Shown here: piece after piece, positions 11,476-23,265 of the stretch
How the letters are laid out: the number at the start of each line of letters is the position of its first letter
How positions within the stretch are numbered: the first letter of the stretch is position 1
Assembly (NCBI RefSeq): GCF_002381345.1
Contig: NZ_CP020660.1
Coordinates: 1-64,000, forward strand
DNA: 64,000 nt
Source: Candidatus Enterovibrio altilux
GTDB lineage: Bacteria; Pseudomonadota; Gammaproteobacteria; Enterobacterales; Vibrionaceae
Direction: 5' to 3'
Made by a program: the position numbers and the translations under genes
The notes under the pieces: generated by a model
Told to the model about the DNA's origin: nothing
The model's input: the letters and a program-made list of their open reading frames with translations, nothing else
Database searches by the model: none

Positions 11476-11700
11476 GGTTATCATAAACGTTCCCTAACAG
11501 AGGCAACAATGGTTCGAGTTAAAAAGCTACTTGGAGGGAGATTGAGTCTAAAAAAGCATGGAACTTAGATTCGTGAAGCCACCACCATGATGAAGTGTTA
11601 AATAAGCTTACAAGGCTAAGTATGCCCAAAATGCAAGCTAGCATCTAATAGTCCATGATGTTGGGATTTGCTATCTAAATTTTAATTAGTGAACAAAACC
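11476..11700 (+). mobile_element. Inverted 225-bp transposase-3' tail joined to the preceding IS copy
   Basis: The segment starts with TGGTTATCATAAACGTTCCC, an internal IS903-like site, and ends with the IS terminus near 11700 (AATTAGTGAACAAAACC). It encodes the end of the transposase (GGRLSLKKHGT...) in decayed form. Together with 10437-11475 it forms a unit of 1264 bp whose two outer ends are the same IS terminus inverted. Confidence 0.75.
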
Positions 11701-11739
11701 ACGACATAACGCTTACTGCATGTTATCACTTTCGCAATC

Positions 11740-11935
11740 TAATCATCAGTTTTTTTGTAGGTAAAAATATTCTGCTAAACTATAATAGTTTAACTTAGTT
11801 AGCTGAATGATACACTGCTCCCATTCTTCATACGTGAAAAAGTCATCAGGCCTAAGCGACTCCTAGGGTGTCAATAATACATGATTTTGTTTGAAATAAT
11901 GCATAATTTGAGCCATATTTGCTTTTTGTATTGTT
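11740..11935 (-). pseudogene. Unidentified gene remnant
   Basis: Read on the minus strand, 11935 to about 11743 gives IMHYFKQNHVLLTP, a stop, then SLRPDDFFTYEEWEQC and IIQLTKLNYYSLAEYFYLQKN followed by TGA. The protein-like composition and single internal stop suggest a former gene, but I do not recognise the family. The rest of 11701-12056 is AT-rich, with a short ATTGTTTGT repeat near 11930, and shows nothing else. Confidence 0.4.
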
Positions 11936-12056
11936 TGTATTGTTTGTATACTAAGATTATTCACATCCAAATACGGAGAAAGGATTTATAATTTTTTATA
12001 TTCAATGTTCTTCTAGTTTAGATGCAGCATGCCTATATTTTATAATAGATTTTGGG

Positions 12057-12808
12057 AGCTTTTATTTTTGAAATTAAGTAACTGAATTATCAGTTTACGC
12101 TCTAAACAACTAGGCTAATTAATATTTTGGACTGATGAAAGCGCTATTGAGCTATGGAATAAAACCAAGCAGAATCATCGAATGAGACCTCATTTATTTA
12201 ACGATTTAACCATGAATTATTCGGAGTTGAGAGTCTACGGAGAAAGCTGATGGTAAGTAAAAAAGCAGGGCATAGGTGGAAAGCGTCTAGTCTGGTGTAG
12301 GCCAGATGTAGCGGTAGATATAAATACGCATCCATGCATTGCTACTGAGCCAAGTGCGTCGAATGTACCTGACGGTAAAGTGCTGCTTAACTTGCTCAAA
12401 CAGACCCGCCTAAAAATCAATGTAATATTAGGCGATGGTGCTGACGATACTAGAAGTGTTACGAAACCATTCGTATTAAACGAGCTGTTCCACTCATCCA
12501 ACTAAAAAAAGCAACTGTTTGAGAACGAAATCATTCGGATAATTTAGCGATCAGTTACCAAAATTATATAGTTTAAATCAGCATTGAAAAACAAAGTATG
12601 GTTGCTATAAACGTTCTCTGTAAGAAACAGCAATGTCCTGAATCGAAAAACTGTTCAAAGGAATATTAAGCCTAAGGGATTACCATGCACTGACTGGCGA
12701 ATTTTTTACGCAATGATAAAAGTGCTAAATAAGCTGATTAGGTTAGATATGCCTAAAACGCAAGCGTTCATTTAATCGTGAATCATGTTAAAATTTATTA
12801 TTGAAACT
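12057..12808 (+). mobile_element. Internally deleted IS903-like copy
   Basis: It starts at AGCTTTTATTTTTGAAATTAAG and fades out near 12808 after AATCATGTTAAAATTTATTA. Two deletions remove part of the N-terminal third and central region (near 12110 and 12215). The transposase, on the plus strand, is broken. The 254 bp from 12809 to speA contain no gene I can support. Confidence 0.78.
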
Positions 12809-13062
12809 TTCATCATAAATCAAGTCAAGAAAAAGATGTCGTCGAGACGCATATGTCGTTATGATTCCAACGTTTGAACCTATTCAACGCTTGCACTTAC
12901 CTGATTAAATGCAGTTTTATTAGTAGGTATGCAGAAAATAACCAGCATTAACGTAATCGTTGTATCCATTATTTTGTACATGACTTAGCTAAACAGGCCT
13001 TCACGCCATTAGCATCATTAGCGCCATTTACATGTGCTCAATCATTATATGAGGTAAAGAAC

Positions 13063-14985
13063 ATGAACGATTGGTCAATTAACGACGCACGCGATGTCTA
13101 TAACACACCGTATTGGGGCCAAGGGTATTTTGACATTAACCCAAGTGGGGAAGTCATCGTTCGTCCAGACAAAAACCAACCTAATAATGTAATTGCTTTA
13201 TCTTCATTGGCCGACGAATTGATTGCCAAAGGTGTATCACTACCAGTTTTAGTGCGTTTCCCCGATATTCTTCACCACCGGGTAGATAGCCTGTGCTCAA
13301 CCTTCAACGATGCTATTTCAGATTACGACTATAAAGGTCAATATTTGGCGGTTTACCCAATAAAGGTTAACCAACAAGAGCCAGTGGTGAGTGAGATCCT
13401 AAAGAGCCAATACGCACGCCAACAGCGTCAATTGGGTTTAGAAGCTGGAAGCAAACCTGAATTGATGGCAGTGCTTGCCATGGCGCAACAAGCGAGCTCA
13501 GTGATCATCTGTAATGGCTATAAAGACCGTGAATACGTACGCCTTGCACTCATCGGCGAAAAGCTGGGTCACGAAGTGTATATCGTGCTTGAAAAGTTGT
13601 CAGAACTTAACACGATTTTAGAAGAAGCCAAAGCCCTGGCTGTAAAGCCGCGTCTTGGCATACGCGCGCGTTTAGCGTCTCAAGGAAAAGGCAAGTGGCA
13701 AGCAAGCGGTGGCGAAAAATCAAAGTTCGGTCTGTCCGCATCGCAAGTACTGACCGTGATGGAAACGTTACGTGAGCACGATATGCTCGATTCACTTCAA
13801 TTAATGCACTCCCATCTAGGCTCACAAATTGCTAATATTCGCGATGTACGTTCAGGTGTGAACGAAGCGGCACGTGTATTTGCAGAACTATATAAATTAG
13901 GCGCGGGCATTACTACAATTGACGTAGGTGGTGGATTGGCCATTGATTACGAAGGCACCCGCAGTCAAAGTTGCTGCTCAATGAATTATAGCCTTCGTGA
14001 ATATGCGAATAACGTTGTCTACACCATTGGTGATGTGTGTAAAGAATATGACATTCAAATGCCGCGCATTATCTCTGAATCAGGCCGCAACTTAACCGCG
14101 CACCATGCTGTCCTGATTACTGACGTTGTAGGCGTAGAGAGTTACCAACGTGAGGAAGTGTTTGCACCAGCAGCCGATGTGTCGCAGATTCTACATAACA
14201 TGTGGCACTCATTTAAAGATCTAAGTCAATCAATCGATCATCGTTCTCTGGTTGAAATTTATCACGATAATCAAAGTGATTTAACAGAAGTACACATGCA
14301 ATTTGCAATGGGCATGGTGAACTTTACAGAGCGAGCATGGGCAGAACAAATTAGTCTTCGCATTTGTTACGAGCTGTCTTGCAAAATGTCACATAAAAAT
14401 CGCGCACACCGTCCTGTTCTTGATGAGCTAAATATTCGGCTGGCAGACAAGTTATTTTTAAATTTTTCATTGTTTCAATCACTGCCAGATGTATGGGGTA
14501 TTGACCAAGTCTTCCCTATTCTTCCGCTGAGCAACCTCGATAAAGCACCTGAATGCCGTGCAGTGATGCTTGATGTCACATGTGACTCAGATGGAGCTGT
14601 TGACCAATACGTTGAAGGCCAAGGGATCGAAAGTACGCTGATGGTGCCTGCATGGACAGATGAAGAACCGTATCGCATAGGTTTCTTCTTAGTCGGTGCG
14701 TATCAAGAGATCTTGGGTGACATGCACAACCTATTTGGTGACACAGACACAGCTGTAGTACGGTGCAGTCCAGATGGCCGCTATGACATCAAAGAAATCG
14801 AACGTGGTGACAGTGTTGGCGATGTACTGCGTTACGTTCACCTTGATGCTAACTTATTTCTCGAACAGTATGAAGAAATGGCGAAAGCTGCACTACCAGA
14901 AGAAGAACGAGGTGCAATCTTGGCGGAATTGGCAGAAGGCTTAAATGGTTACACCTACCTCGAAGATATTCGTACTTATCGCTAA
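13063..14985 (+). CDS. speA: Biosynthetic arginine decarboxylase
   Basis: The 640-residue cytosolic enzyme decarboxylates arginine to agmatine, the first step of the agmatine route to putrescine. The pyridoxal-phosphate lysine is K101 in AVYPIKVNQ. Other family motifs are [17 protein letters not shown], the glycine-rich [15 protein letters not shown], and the active-site region LDVTCDSDG with the catalytic cysteine. Length is near the E. coli value of 658. It is preceded by GAGGTAAAGAAC as ribosome binding site. The agmatinase gene follows 84 bp downstream on the same strand. Its base composition is visibly less AT-rich than the surrounding IS debris, and the frame is intact. Confidence 0.97.
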   Translation: MNDWSINDARDVYNTPYWGQGYFDINPSGEVIVRPDKNQPNNVIALSSLADELIAKGVSLPVLVRFPDILHHRVDSLCSTFNDAISDYDYKGQYLAVYPIKVNQQEPVVSEILKSQYARQQRQLGLEAGSKPELMAVLAMAQQASSVIICNGYKDREYVRLALIGEKLGHEVYIVLEKLSELNTILEEAKALAVKPRLGIRARLASQGKGKWQASGGEKSKFGLSASQVLTVMETLREHDMLDSLQLMHSHLGSQIANIRDVRSGVNEAARVFAELYKLGAGITTIDVGGGLAIDYEGTRSQSCCSMNYSLREYANNVVYTIGDVCKEYDIQMPRIISESGRNLTAHHAVLITDVVGVESYQREEVFAPAADVSQILHNMWHSFKDLSQSIDHRSLVEIYHDNQSDLTEVHMQFAMGMVNFTERAWAEQISLRICYELSCKMSHKNRAHRPVLDELNIRLADKLFLNFSLFQSLPDVWGIDQVFPILPLSNLDKAPECRAVMLDVTCDSDGAVDQYVEGQGIESTLMVPAWTDEEPYRIGFFLVGAYQEILGDMHNLFGDTDTAVVRCSPDGRYDIKEIERGDSVGDVLRYVHLDANLFLEQYEEMAKAALPEEERGAILAELAEGLNGYTYLEDIRTYR

Positions 14986-15069
14986 CGTGGGTCATTAATC
15001 GTTATTACTAATGGTGGCTCACTAGCGAATGAATAAAGCAGGTAGCCAGTTGATTTTATGGAGAGTGTT

Positions 15070-16008
15070 ATGGCAACTCTTGCTAATTTTCCAGATTATT
15101 CGCTGTACGCGAATGCGTTCGGTTTTTTACGTCAACCTCTGGTATTTCAACCACAAGGTTTTGACGCAGATGTTGTTATCACTGGTGTACCGTTTGATAT
15201 GGCAACCACAGGTCGTTCGGGCAGTCGTATGGGTCCAGGCGCCATTCGCCAAGCCTCAATTAACCTCGCTTGGGAAGGTAAATGCTGGCCATGGGACTTT
15301 TCCCTAACTAAAGAAATTAAAATCGCAGATTGCGGTGATTTGGTGTTCAATTGTGGTGATGCTGCACAAATGTGTGAGCGCCTAGAAGCACACGCATCCA
15401 GTTTGCTGGCAGAAGGCAAAACCTTGCTGACTTTTGGAGGCGATCACTTTGTGACTCTGCCACTGTTACGTGCTTACGCAAAACAATTCGGTGAAATAGC
15501 ACTGATTCATTTCGATGCCCACACGGACACTTACGACATGGGTAGTCAGTACGATCATGGCACTATGTTCTATCATGCGCCAAACGAAGGTTTGATTGAC
15601 CCATACAGTTCTATTCAAATAGGTATTCGCACTGAACACGGTTATACCTTGGGTTATCAAGTGGTGGACGCTACAAAAGCGAATGATTGGCCTGTTAATA
15701 AGATAGTTGACACAATTAAGAATCGTGTCGGCAACCATCCGGTTTATCTGACGTTTGATATTGATTGCCTTGACCCTGCTTACGCACCTGGCACTGGTAC
15801 GCCTGTTTGTGGCGGCCTAAGCACGGCGAAAATTTTACAAGTGATTCGTGCGCTTCAATGCATTAACTTAATTGGTATGGACGTGGTTGAAGTCGCTCCT
15901 GCATATGACCACGCAGAACTAACATCACTTGCAGCAGCAACCATTGCCACTGATCTACTCCACGTTTGGGCGGTGAACCACAAGAAAGCGGAATGTGGTT
16001 TAAACTAG
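15070..16008 (+). CDS. speB: Agmatinase
   Basis: The ureohydrolase converts agmatine to putrescine and urea, directly using the SpeA product. I chose the ATG at 15070 ([10 protein letters not shown]) because GGAGAG stands 4 nt before it; an ATG 12 nt upstream has no comparable site. With this start the protein has 312 residues and the binuclear Mn ligands are H126 (GGDHF), D149, H151 and D153 (FDAHTD), and D230 and D232 ([15 protein letters not shown]), the positions expected for the family. The frame is intact. A good terminator follows directly after the stop. Confidence 0.96.
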   Translation: MATLANFPDYSLYANAFGFLRQPLVFQPQGFDADVVITGVPFDMATTGRSGSRMGPGAIRQASINLAWEGKCWPWDFSLTKEIKIADCGDLVFNCGDAAQMCERLEAHASSLLAEGKTLLTFGGDHFVTLPLLRAYAKQFGEIALIHFDAHTDTYDMGSQYDHGTMFYHAPNEGLIDPYSSIQIGIRTEHGYTLGYQVVDATKANDWPVNKIVDTIKNRVGNHPVYLTFDIDCLDPAYAPGTGTPVCGGLSTAKILQVIRALQCINLIGMDVVEVAPAYDHAELTSLAAATIATDLLHVWAVNHKKAECGLN

Positions 16009-16009
16009 C

Positions 16010-16045
16010 AAAAAATGTCGGACTGTTCCGGCATTTTCTATTTTT
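16010..16045 (+). terminator. Rho-independent terminator after speB
   Basis: Immediately after the stop, AAAATGTCGGA and TCCGGCATTTT form a stem (one G-T pair) around a short loop, followed by CTATTTTTG. It would end the speA-speB transcript. The next bases to 16199 show no gene. Confidence 0.7.
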
Positions 16046-16199
16046 GTGATTAATTGCATTCAGATAAATTATATCTTTCTTCAAAACGTACTATCGGCCA
16101 GACATCCCAGCTCCAAACATAGCAAATCGCATGACCTTAAACCCACCTTTGATCCCCTAGTGGCCTTTATGCAACACAGATGAGCGGTGAATAGTGAAT

Positions 16200-16407
16200 G
16201 ATTTTGTTTGCTAATTTGAGTACAGAAAGCAAATGTCAATATGATTAACGATTAAATGCTTATTTACATTTTAGGCATACCTAGTCTTATCAACTTATTG
16301 AACGCTTGTATTTTTGTGCAGGTTTCGCCAACTTGGGTATTATCATCTCTTAGGCTCAATGTTCCTCCCAGTAGTTTTTTAACTCAGTGTATCGCTGTCT
16401 TTTATAG
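16200..16407 (-). mobile_element. Inverted transposase-3' tail of IS903-like element
   Basis: It starts at GATTTTGTTTGCTAATTTGAG and contains the usual AGGCATACCTAGTCTTATCA segment and the C-terminal transposase part. It breaks off at CTGTCTTTTATAG, about 20 nt before the junction point used elsewhere, and joins the left end of the following plus-strand copy. Confidence 0.75.
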
Positions 16408-17396
16408 AGCTTTGTTTCCTAAATCAGAGAATTAAATTATTAATCTACGCTCTAATTAGCTAGGCTCGCTTAAACATTCAGGTCTATGAATAAGCTCCGT
16501 TACAAAACAACTAACTGGATGCAATATAATCAAACTTTAATCAATCATGGTTAACTAATGTTTTGGATTAATGAAGAAGCCATTCAGTTATTCAATTAAA
16601 TTAAGCAGGGTAACAATGGGAGACCTCGTTTACTTAACAACTTAGCCATTATTACGGTCTTCATGGTTAAATGCATATTTGCAATGCCATGGAGAGATTT
16701 GCAAGGATTCATTAATTTTGTTTTCAAACTTGTTCAACTGCCATTGCCATGTTCTCACTATTCATGTATTAGCAAGCGAGTCAAAACGGTTAACGTCACG
16801 TTCAAGACGAAGAATAAAGAAAGCATCCAATACTTAACCATTGATTCTAGGGGGCTTAAAGTTTGTGGTAAAAAATGAAAAGTAAAAAAGCATGGTATTG
16901 CAGGGAAACAGTGAGTCTGCTGAAAGCTACATTTAGTGGTAGATATAAATACGCATGAAACTATTGGTGCTGAGTTAAGTGCATCAAATGTAACTGACGG
17001 TGAAGTGTTATCTAACTTGCTCAAACAAACCTGCTGAAAAATTAATGAAATATCAGCCTATGGCTCTTCAATATTACGAAATAGTTCGCATTAAACGAGT
17101 GTTATCCGCGTAATGTAACGGTCAGTTTCTAGAAGTTATATGGTTCCAATTAATATTAAAAACCGAGGTATAGTAATCATAAATATTCTCTATCAAAGCC
17201 GGCAATATTTGAGTTAAAAAACTACTGGTAGGACGTTGAGCTTAAGAGATCAGAATGCTCGAATTAGCGAGATTTACGTTATGATAAAAGCGTTAAAGAA
17301 GCTGACAGGATTAGATATGCCTAAAACAAAAGCGATCATTTCATTGTTAATCATGCTGGGATTTGCTACCTGAACTCAAATTAGGGAATAAAACTT
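16408..17396 (+). mobile_element. IS903-like copy, near full length
   Basis: AGCTTTGTTTCCTAAATCAG at the left and AAATTAGGGAATAAAAC at the right bound a plus-strand transposase that is broken into pieces: MNKLRYKTTNWMQYN near 16486, and a piece near 16663-16878. With 16200-16407 it forms another same-end chimera of about 1.2 kb. Confidence 0.82.
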
Positions 17397-18393
<997 letters not shown>

Positions 18394-18416
18394 ATACGTT
18401 TAGGGAGTAAATAACC

Positions 18417-19646
18417 ATGGAATTAGCAAATACAATAATAGAGATGCGTTATGCACTTGATACATTTTTTTTCTTAATGTCAGGTGCATTGGTTATGTGG
18501 ATGGCGGCTGGTTTTGCCATGCTAGAAGCAGGCTTAGTTCGTTCGAAAAATACCACTGAAATTTTAACAAAAAACGTATGTCTTTATGCTATAGCTTGTA
18601 CTACTTACTTGCTCGTAGGTTACAATATTATGTATGTTGATAACTCTGAAAGTGGCTGGTTACCATCGTTTGGCCATTTGATCGGTTCGCAAAGAGAAGG
18701 TGCCAGCCATTCTTTAGAATCTGATTTTTTCTTCCAAGTGGTCTTCGTCGCAACAGCAATGTCTATTGTATCTGGTTCGGTTGCTGAACGCATGAAGCTT
18801 TGGGCGTTCCTTAGTTTCTCAGTCATTTTTACAGCAGCAATTTATCCGGTAGAAGGCTACTGGACTTGGGGTGGTGGCTTTTTATCAAAAGCAGGTTTTA
18901 GTGATTTTGCAGGATCAGGTATTGTTCATATGGCGGGTGCATCAGCAGCATTAGCAGGTGTATTACTACTGGGTGCGCGCAAAGGAAAGTACGGACAAAG
19001 CGGACAAATTTACCCAATTCCAGGTTCAAACATGCCATTGGCGACACTAGGTACTTTTATCTTATGGTTTGGGTGGTTTGGTTTTAATGGTGGTTCGCAA
19101 TTAATGCTGTCAGATTTTAAAAGCGCTACGGCTGTCGGTCAAATATTTTTGAATACTAATGCCGCAGCGGCAGCCGGTGCCATTGTTGCTTTAGCAGTAT
19201 GTAAAGCGACGTGGGGTAAGGCGGATTTGACCATGGTATTGAATGGTGCATTGGCGGGTTTGGTTGCTATAACCGCTGATCCATTGTCACCATCACCCGT
19301 TGCTGCATTGCTTATTGGTAGCTTTTCTGGTGCGATAGTTGTTATTAGCATAATCGGTTTGGACAAATTGAAAATTGATGACCCAGTTGGTGCGATTTCG
19401 GTACATGGTGTATGTGGTTTGTTCGGCTTAATGTTGGTTCCTTTGAGTAACGTAAATGCGTCATTTAGTGCTCAGCTTTTAGGTGCGGTTATTATCTTTG
19501 CTTGGGCATTTAGTGTTAGTCTCTTAGTATGGGGTGTTTTAAAAGTAACGATGGGTATTCGTGTTGGTGAAGAAAAAGAACTTGACGGTATGGACGCTCA
19601 TGATTGTGGTGTAGATGCCTACCCTGAGTTTATAAGCATTAAATAA
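18417..19646 (+). CDS. amtB: Ammonium transporter AmtB
   Basis: The 409-residue inner-membrane protein has about 11 hydrophobic segments and conducts NH3/NH4+ inward as a trimer. The pore twin histidines are visible in IVHMAGASAALAG and ISVHGVCGLFG, and the family signature region reads DFAGSGIVHMAG. The Amt start AGFAMLEAGLVRSKN is present. The ATG at 18417 is preceded by AGGGAGTAAATAACC. It forms an operon with glnK. No damage is seen. Confidence 0.96.
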   Translation: MELANTIIEMRYALDTFFFLMSGALVMWMAAGFAMLEAGLVRSKNTTEILTKNVCLYAIACTTYLLVGYNIMYVDNSESGWLPSFGHLIGSQREGASHSLESDFFFQVVFVATAMSIVSGSVAERMKLWAFLSFSVIFTAAIYPVEGYWTWGGGFLSKAGFSDFAGSGIVHMAGASAALAGVLLLGARKGKYGQSGQIYPIPGSNMPLATLGTFILWFGWFGFNGGSQLMLSDFKSATAVGQIFLNTNAAAAAGAIVALAVCKATWGKADLTMVLNGALAGLVAITADPLSPSPVAALLIGSFSGAIVVISIIGLDKLKIDDPVGAISVHGVCGLFGLMLVPLSNVNASFSAQLLGAVIIFAWAFSVSLLVWGVLKVTMGIRVGEEKELDGMDAHDCGVDAYPEFISIK

Positions 19647-19657
19647 GTAGAGTTCAC

Positions 19658-19773
19658 GACTTTGTTTCTTCAATCAGAGAACTAAATTATCAATTTACGC
19701 ACTATACAGCATAAATGTACTTAAATATTTAATTTGTTTAATAAATTATTTCTATAAAGCAATCAACTGGAAA
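19658..19773 (+). mobile_element. IS903-like left-end fragment
   Basis: GACTTTGTTTCTTCAATCAGAG 12 bp after amtB starts a plus-strand IS fragment that keeps only the first 115 bp, ending at AAAGCAATCAACTGG. It is cut by the palindromic element at 19774. Confidence 0.7.
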
Positions 19774-19852
19774 GGCTTTGTTTCCTAATTTGAGTTTAGA
19801 TAGTGAATAATGTTGGGATTTACGATCTGAATGCAAATTAGGAAACAAAGCC
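19774..19852. repeat. 79-bp palindromic element with identical IS903-like ends
   Basis: The first 19 nt (GGCTTTGTTTCCTAATTTG) are repeated perfectly in inverse orientation at the right (CAAATTAGGAAACAAAGCC), and most of the interior also pairs. Both arms are the transposase-3' terminus; the other IS end is absent. Its termini are the best preserved in the window, in contrast to the decayed neighbours. Confidence 0.75.
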
Positions 19853-20637
19853 CTAACTGACTGCTAGATTGTTGCGGATGACCTCTTTCCCAAAAAGTTG
19901 TTCCTTTTTTTGGTGGAATGAGTGGAACCGCTCGTTTAATACGAACGGTTTCATAACATTGTCTGGTGTCGCAAGCCCTATCGGCTAATATTGCATTAGT
20001 TTTTTGTCGAGTCTGCTTGAGCAAGTTAAGTAACACTCAACTGCCAGTCACATTTGATGCACTTAACTCATCAGCAATCATTGTACTCATATTTACATCT
20101 ACCACAAAATGTAACTTACGCCAGACTAACCGTTTCACATCAGTGCCATGCTTTTTATTTTTCATTCTCCTTCATTGTAGATTTTGAGCCCCTATAGAAT
20201 CAATGGCTAAGTGCTGGATAGTTCCTGTATTCTTCGTCTTGAACGTGACGTTAACTGTTTTGGCTCGCTTACTAATGCATGGATAATGAGGGCACGGCAA
20301 TGGCAGTGAAGAAAAGTAAAAAAACACAACTAATGAATCCTTGCAGATCTTTTAATAGCATTGAAAATACGCATTTAACTATGAGGCCGTCGTAGCGATT
20401 AAGTTACTAAATAAATGAGGCCTTCTATGATTGTCTTGCCTAGTTTGATTCCATAGCTGAATAGCTTCTTCATCAATCTAGAATGTGAGTGAGCGGCTAT
20501 TCATTAAAGCTTGATAATACTGCTTCCAGTTAGTTTTTTTGTAGCGAGATTTGTTCATAGACATGAATATTTCAGTTAGCCTAGCTGTGTGAGAGAGTTG
20601 ATTGAAAATTTAGCTTCCTATTTTAGGAAATAAAGCC
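19853..20637 (-). mobile_element. IS903-like copy lacking its transposase-3' part
   Basis: It begins inside the element (CTAACTGACTGCTAGATTG) and runs to TTTAGGAAATAAAGCC. The transposase on the minus strand is broken. The missing 3' end is replaced by the 79-bp palindrome at its left. Confidence 0.8.
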
Positions 20638-20785
20638 GATTACCATAAACGGTTTTCTAGGCTTGCACCATAATAAAAGCATTAAATAAGCTGGTAGGAT
20701 TAAGTATACTTATAACGTAAGCAATCGTTTAATAGTGAATCATATTGAGATTTGCTATCTAAAACTGAATTTGGAACAACGTTAG
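20638..20785 (+). mobile_element. Inverted transposase-3' tail fragment
   Basis: GATTACCATAAACG directly follows the IS end at 20637, the same junction as at 11475, then a deletion leads to the final part (AAGCATTAAATAAGCTGGTAG) and TGCTATCTAAAACTGAATTT. Confidence 0.7.
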
Positions 20786-20979
20786 AGTCCCTGTGAGATA
20801 AATTATTGCAAAATTTAGAACTTAATAGTTTTCCATATAATGATGTCAGCTTCTTCTATGAAAATACAATAAGTGTTATTGTATACGCTTCAATAATATG
20901 TATACTAATTTTTTTAATAAAAAATTATTTTTTAGTTTCAGTTTAAAAAATATTTAATTAAAAATTTATTGTAGTATTT

Positions 20980-21335
20980 ATGTTGGTACTTGAATTGATA
21001 GGTATTAATAGTGTTACATATGCTGTGGAAATAGTGAATGTATATTTCTACCTCAACCATTGTTGATGGAACTAACGTGGTGAATACAGACTTTCACGTG
21101 CTGTTGACGGGTGATATCTCTTGTTTGATTAAATTAGTGAGTGAAAATTGGGTTTAGTTATGTAATCGTGACATGATTAATGAACACCTCTCGCACAATG
21201 CTGAGACAGTGATAATAGATAAATTTCTGTTCGCTGTGTTGTTTACGCCCCAAGGGAATGGTTGTGATAAAGAAAATTATTTTAAAAAGCTGCTGCAATG
21301 TTCCGCTAGGCAACTATTACTATCTAAGTAAGATA
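20980..21335 (+). pseudogene. fbpA: Ruined periplasmic Fe(III)-binding protein FbpA
   Basis: Directly upstream of fbpBC, the plus strand from ATG 20980 reads a short hydrophobic start, then VNVYFY and, after a frameshift, QPLLMEL, matching the mature start of FbpA (VNVYSYRQPFLIEP). About 50 bp on, the frame reads FHVLLTGDISCLIKLV, matching ADVLLTVDISRLIELV of the family. Stops follow (near 21155), and most of the remaining two thirds of the gene is missing. FbpA captures ferric iron for the FbpBC importer. The stretch 21336-21633 shows no further recognisable part. Assignment rests on two motifs plus position. Confidence 0.6.
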
Positions 21336-21633
21336 TCGTCTGATAATAAACAAATAGCTTAAATGTATAGTGTTTACTGCCATTACTAATAGCTAATGAT
21401 AAGCATGTGAAGATTAGCAGTATAAAATGACATAATATGTGTAAAATAGAAAATGCATAAATTTAGATGGTGTTTTGGCTCCAGACATAGTACAGCCAAT
21501 GTATGTAAAAGATCGCGTAAAAGCGATGAAATTTTTAATAAATTACAATTCCACTTATAATGCTTTTATCCTGTGAAGGTAATGGTAAAAAGTATTTCCC
21601 TCAGTGTATTCTGACGGCATAATGTAGTAGATA

Positions 21634-23265
21634 ATGTTAGCACAGAACCTATTTTTGAAAATTAATAGCTGGGTATTTACATTACTGATAATTTTACCGA
21701 TTTTAGTAATCTTCTATACTGCTATAGGTGAAACTACTGATGTATTTAGCCATCTGATGTCTACAGTGATAGGTACTTATACGCTCAACACAGTATTATT
21801 AGTTACGGGAACTGTATTTTTATCTTTGATTATGGGCATTCCCTCTGCATGGCTAATGGCAAATTACTCTATCTTTGGTGATCGCTGGTTACAGTGGGCA
21901 TTAGTTCTTCCTCTTGCAATGCCTGGTTATATTGTTGGTTATATTTATACTGATTGGTTTGATTATGCTGGACCCATTCAGTTGTTTCTTAGATACGTAT
22001 CGGGGTGGACATCAGTAGCACAATACTGGTGCCCTGATCTTCGCACCTTACCTGGAGCATGCTTTGTCTTAGCGCTTGTCTTGCATCCTTATGTTTATTT
22101 ACTGGCCCGCGCGGCGTTTATGGAGCAAAATCTTACGTTAACACAATCAGCACGATTGTTGGGTTGTTCACCCATGCAAAGTTTTTTTCGTATCTCCCTA
22201 CCTTTAGCTCGTCCAGCGATTGCTGTAGGTGCTTCTTTGGTGGCCATGGAAGCATTGGGAGACTTCGGAACAGTCCGTTATTTTGCAGTGAGCACGTTAA
22301 CGACGGCAGTATATGACACATGGCTAGAATATTCTAACCTAAATGCAGCGGCCAAAATTTCGGCTATCATGTTACTGGTTATTTTCTTCTTGATAAGTAG
22401 TGAACGATACAGCCGCCATAAACAAGAATTATTTTGTCAACATGCCTGTGCCGATAAAGTCACTAAAGTGCACTTACGAGGAAGATACAAACTATTTGCC
22501 ACAGTTTGGTGCTGGAGCCTGTTTATCATTGCATTTATTGGCCCGTTTGGTCAGCTGCTTATCTACACGAAAGATTATTATTTTTCAAGCTCCATTGATA
22601 ATTTTTTTCAGTGTAGTTTGAACAGTTTATACGTCTCTTCTGTAGCGGCAGTAATTGCACTAGCGATTGCTTTACTGGTAAATTTTTATCAACGTTTTTC
22701 TGTCACGGCATTACGTAATGTACCTGCGCGCTTAGCATCGCTAGGTTATGCCGTTCCAGGCACTATTTTGGCAATAGGTGTGCTCATTGCTCTGACTAGT
22801 GCTGATCACCTGATGAATAGCATTGCAAAAGAAACGGGGTGGGATAAGCCAGGATTGCTGTTTTCCGGATCTATGTTTGCGTTATTGACCGCGTTTGTTG
22901 TGCGTTTTAGCGCAATTGCAATAGGCAGTGTTGAATCAAGCTTAGCTAAGGTCTCTCCTTCACTGGATATGGCTGCGCGGACTATGGGATGCAGTATGCG
23001 TAGCATGATTAAGCGGGTTCAGCTCCCATTGATTCGTCGTGGGTGCTTAATTGCTATATTGCTAGTGTTTATTGAATCAATGAAGGAACTAAATGCTACA
23101 CTTTTGCTGCGCCCATTTAATTACGAAACGCTGGCAACTTATGTTTTTAACTACGCATCGGATGAACAACTTGAATACGGAGCATTACCTGCTGTTTTGT
23201 TAATACTAGTAGGGCTAATTCCGTTGATCATGATTAACCGTTCTTTGGAGCAAAGCCATTTATGA
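21634..23265 (+). CDS. fbpB: Ferric iron ABC transporter, permease FbpB
   Basis: This 543-residue inner-membrane protein has about 12 hydrophobic segments and two binding-protein-dependent permease domains in tandem, as in the FbpB/SfuB family. The EAA-type loops are seen at LTLTQSARLLGCSPMQSFF and again at SLDMAARTMGCSMRSMIKR, and each contacts the ATPase. It imports Fe(III) across the inner membrane with FbpC. The stop overlaps the fbpC start (ATGA), showing translational coupling. The frame is intact although the partner binding protein upstream is ruined. No clear ribosome binding site is seen before ATG 21634. Confidence 0.9.
   Translation: MLAQNLFLKINSWVFTLLIILPILVIFYTAIGETTDVFSHLMSTVIGTYTLNTVLLVTGTVFLSLIMGIPSAWLMANYSIFGDRWLQWALVLPLAMPGYIVGYIYTDWFDYAGPIQLFLRYVSGWTSVAQYWCPDLRTLPGACFVLALVLHPYVYLLARAAFMEQNLTLTQSARLLGCSPMQSFFRISLPLARPAIAVGASLVAMEALGDFGTVRYFAVSTLTTAVYDTWLEYSNLNAAAKISAIMLLVIFFLISSERYSRHKQELFCQHACADKVTKVHLRGRYKLFATVWCWSLFIIAFIGPFGQLLIYTKDYYFSSSIDNFFQCSLNSLYVSSVAAVIALAIALLVNFYQRFSVTALRNVPARLASLGYAVPGTILAIGVLIALTSADHLMNSIAKETGWDKPGLLFSGSMFALLTAFVVRFSAIAIGSVESSLAKVSPSLDMAARTMGCSMRSMIKRVQLPLIRRGCLIAILLVFIESMKELNATLLLRPFNYETLATYVFNYASDEQLEYGALPAVLLILVGLIPLIMINRSLEQSHL

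Noticed and set aside
12235-12501. Minus-strand open frame of 88 codons
   Set aside because: It is antisense to the transposase of the IS copy at 12057-12808. Similar antisense frames occur at 19966-20187 and 60634-60855.
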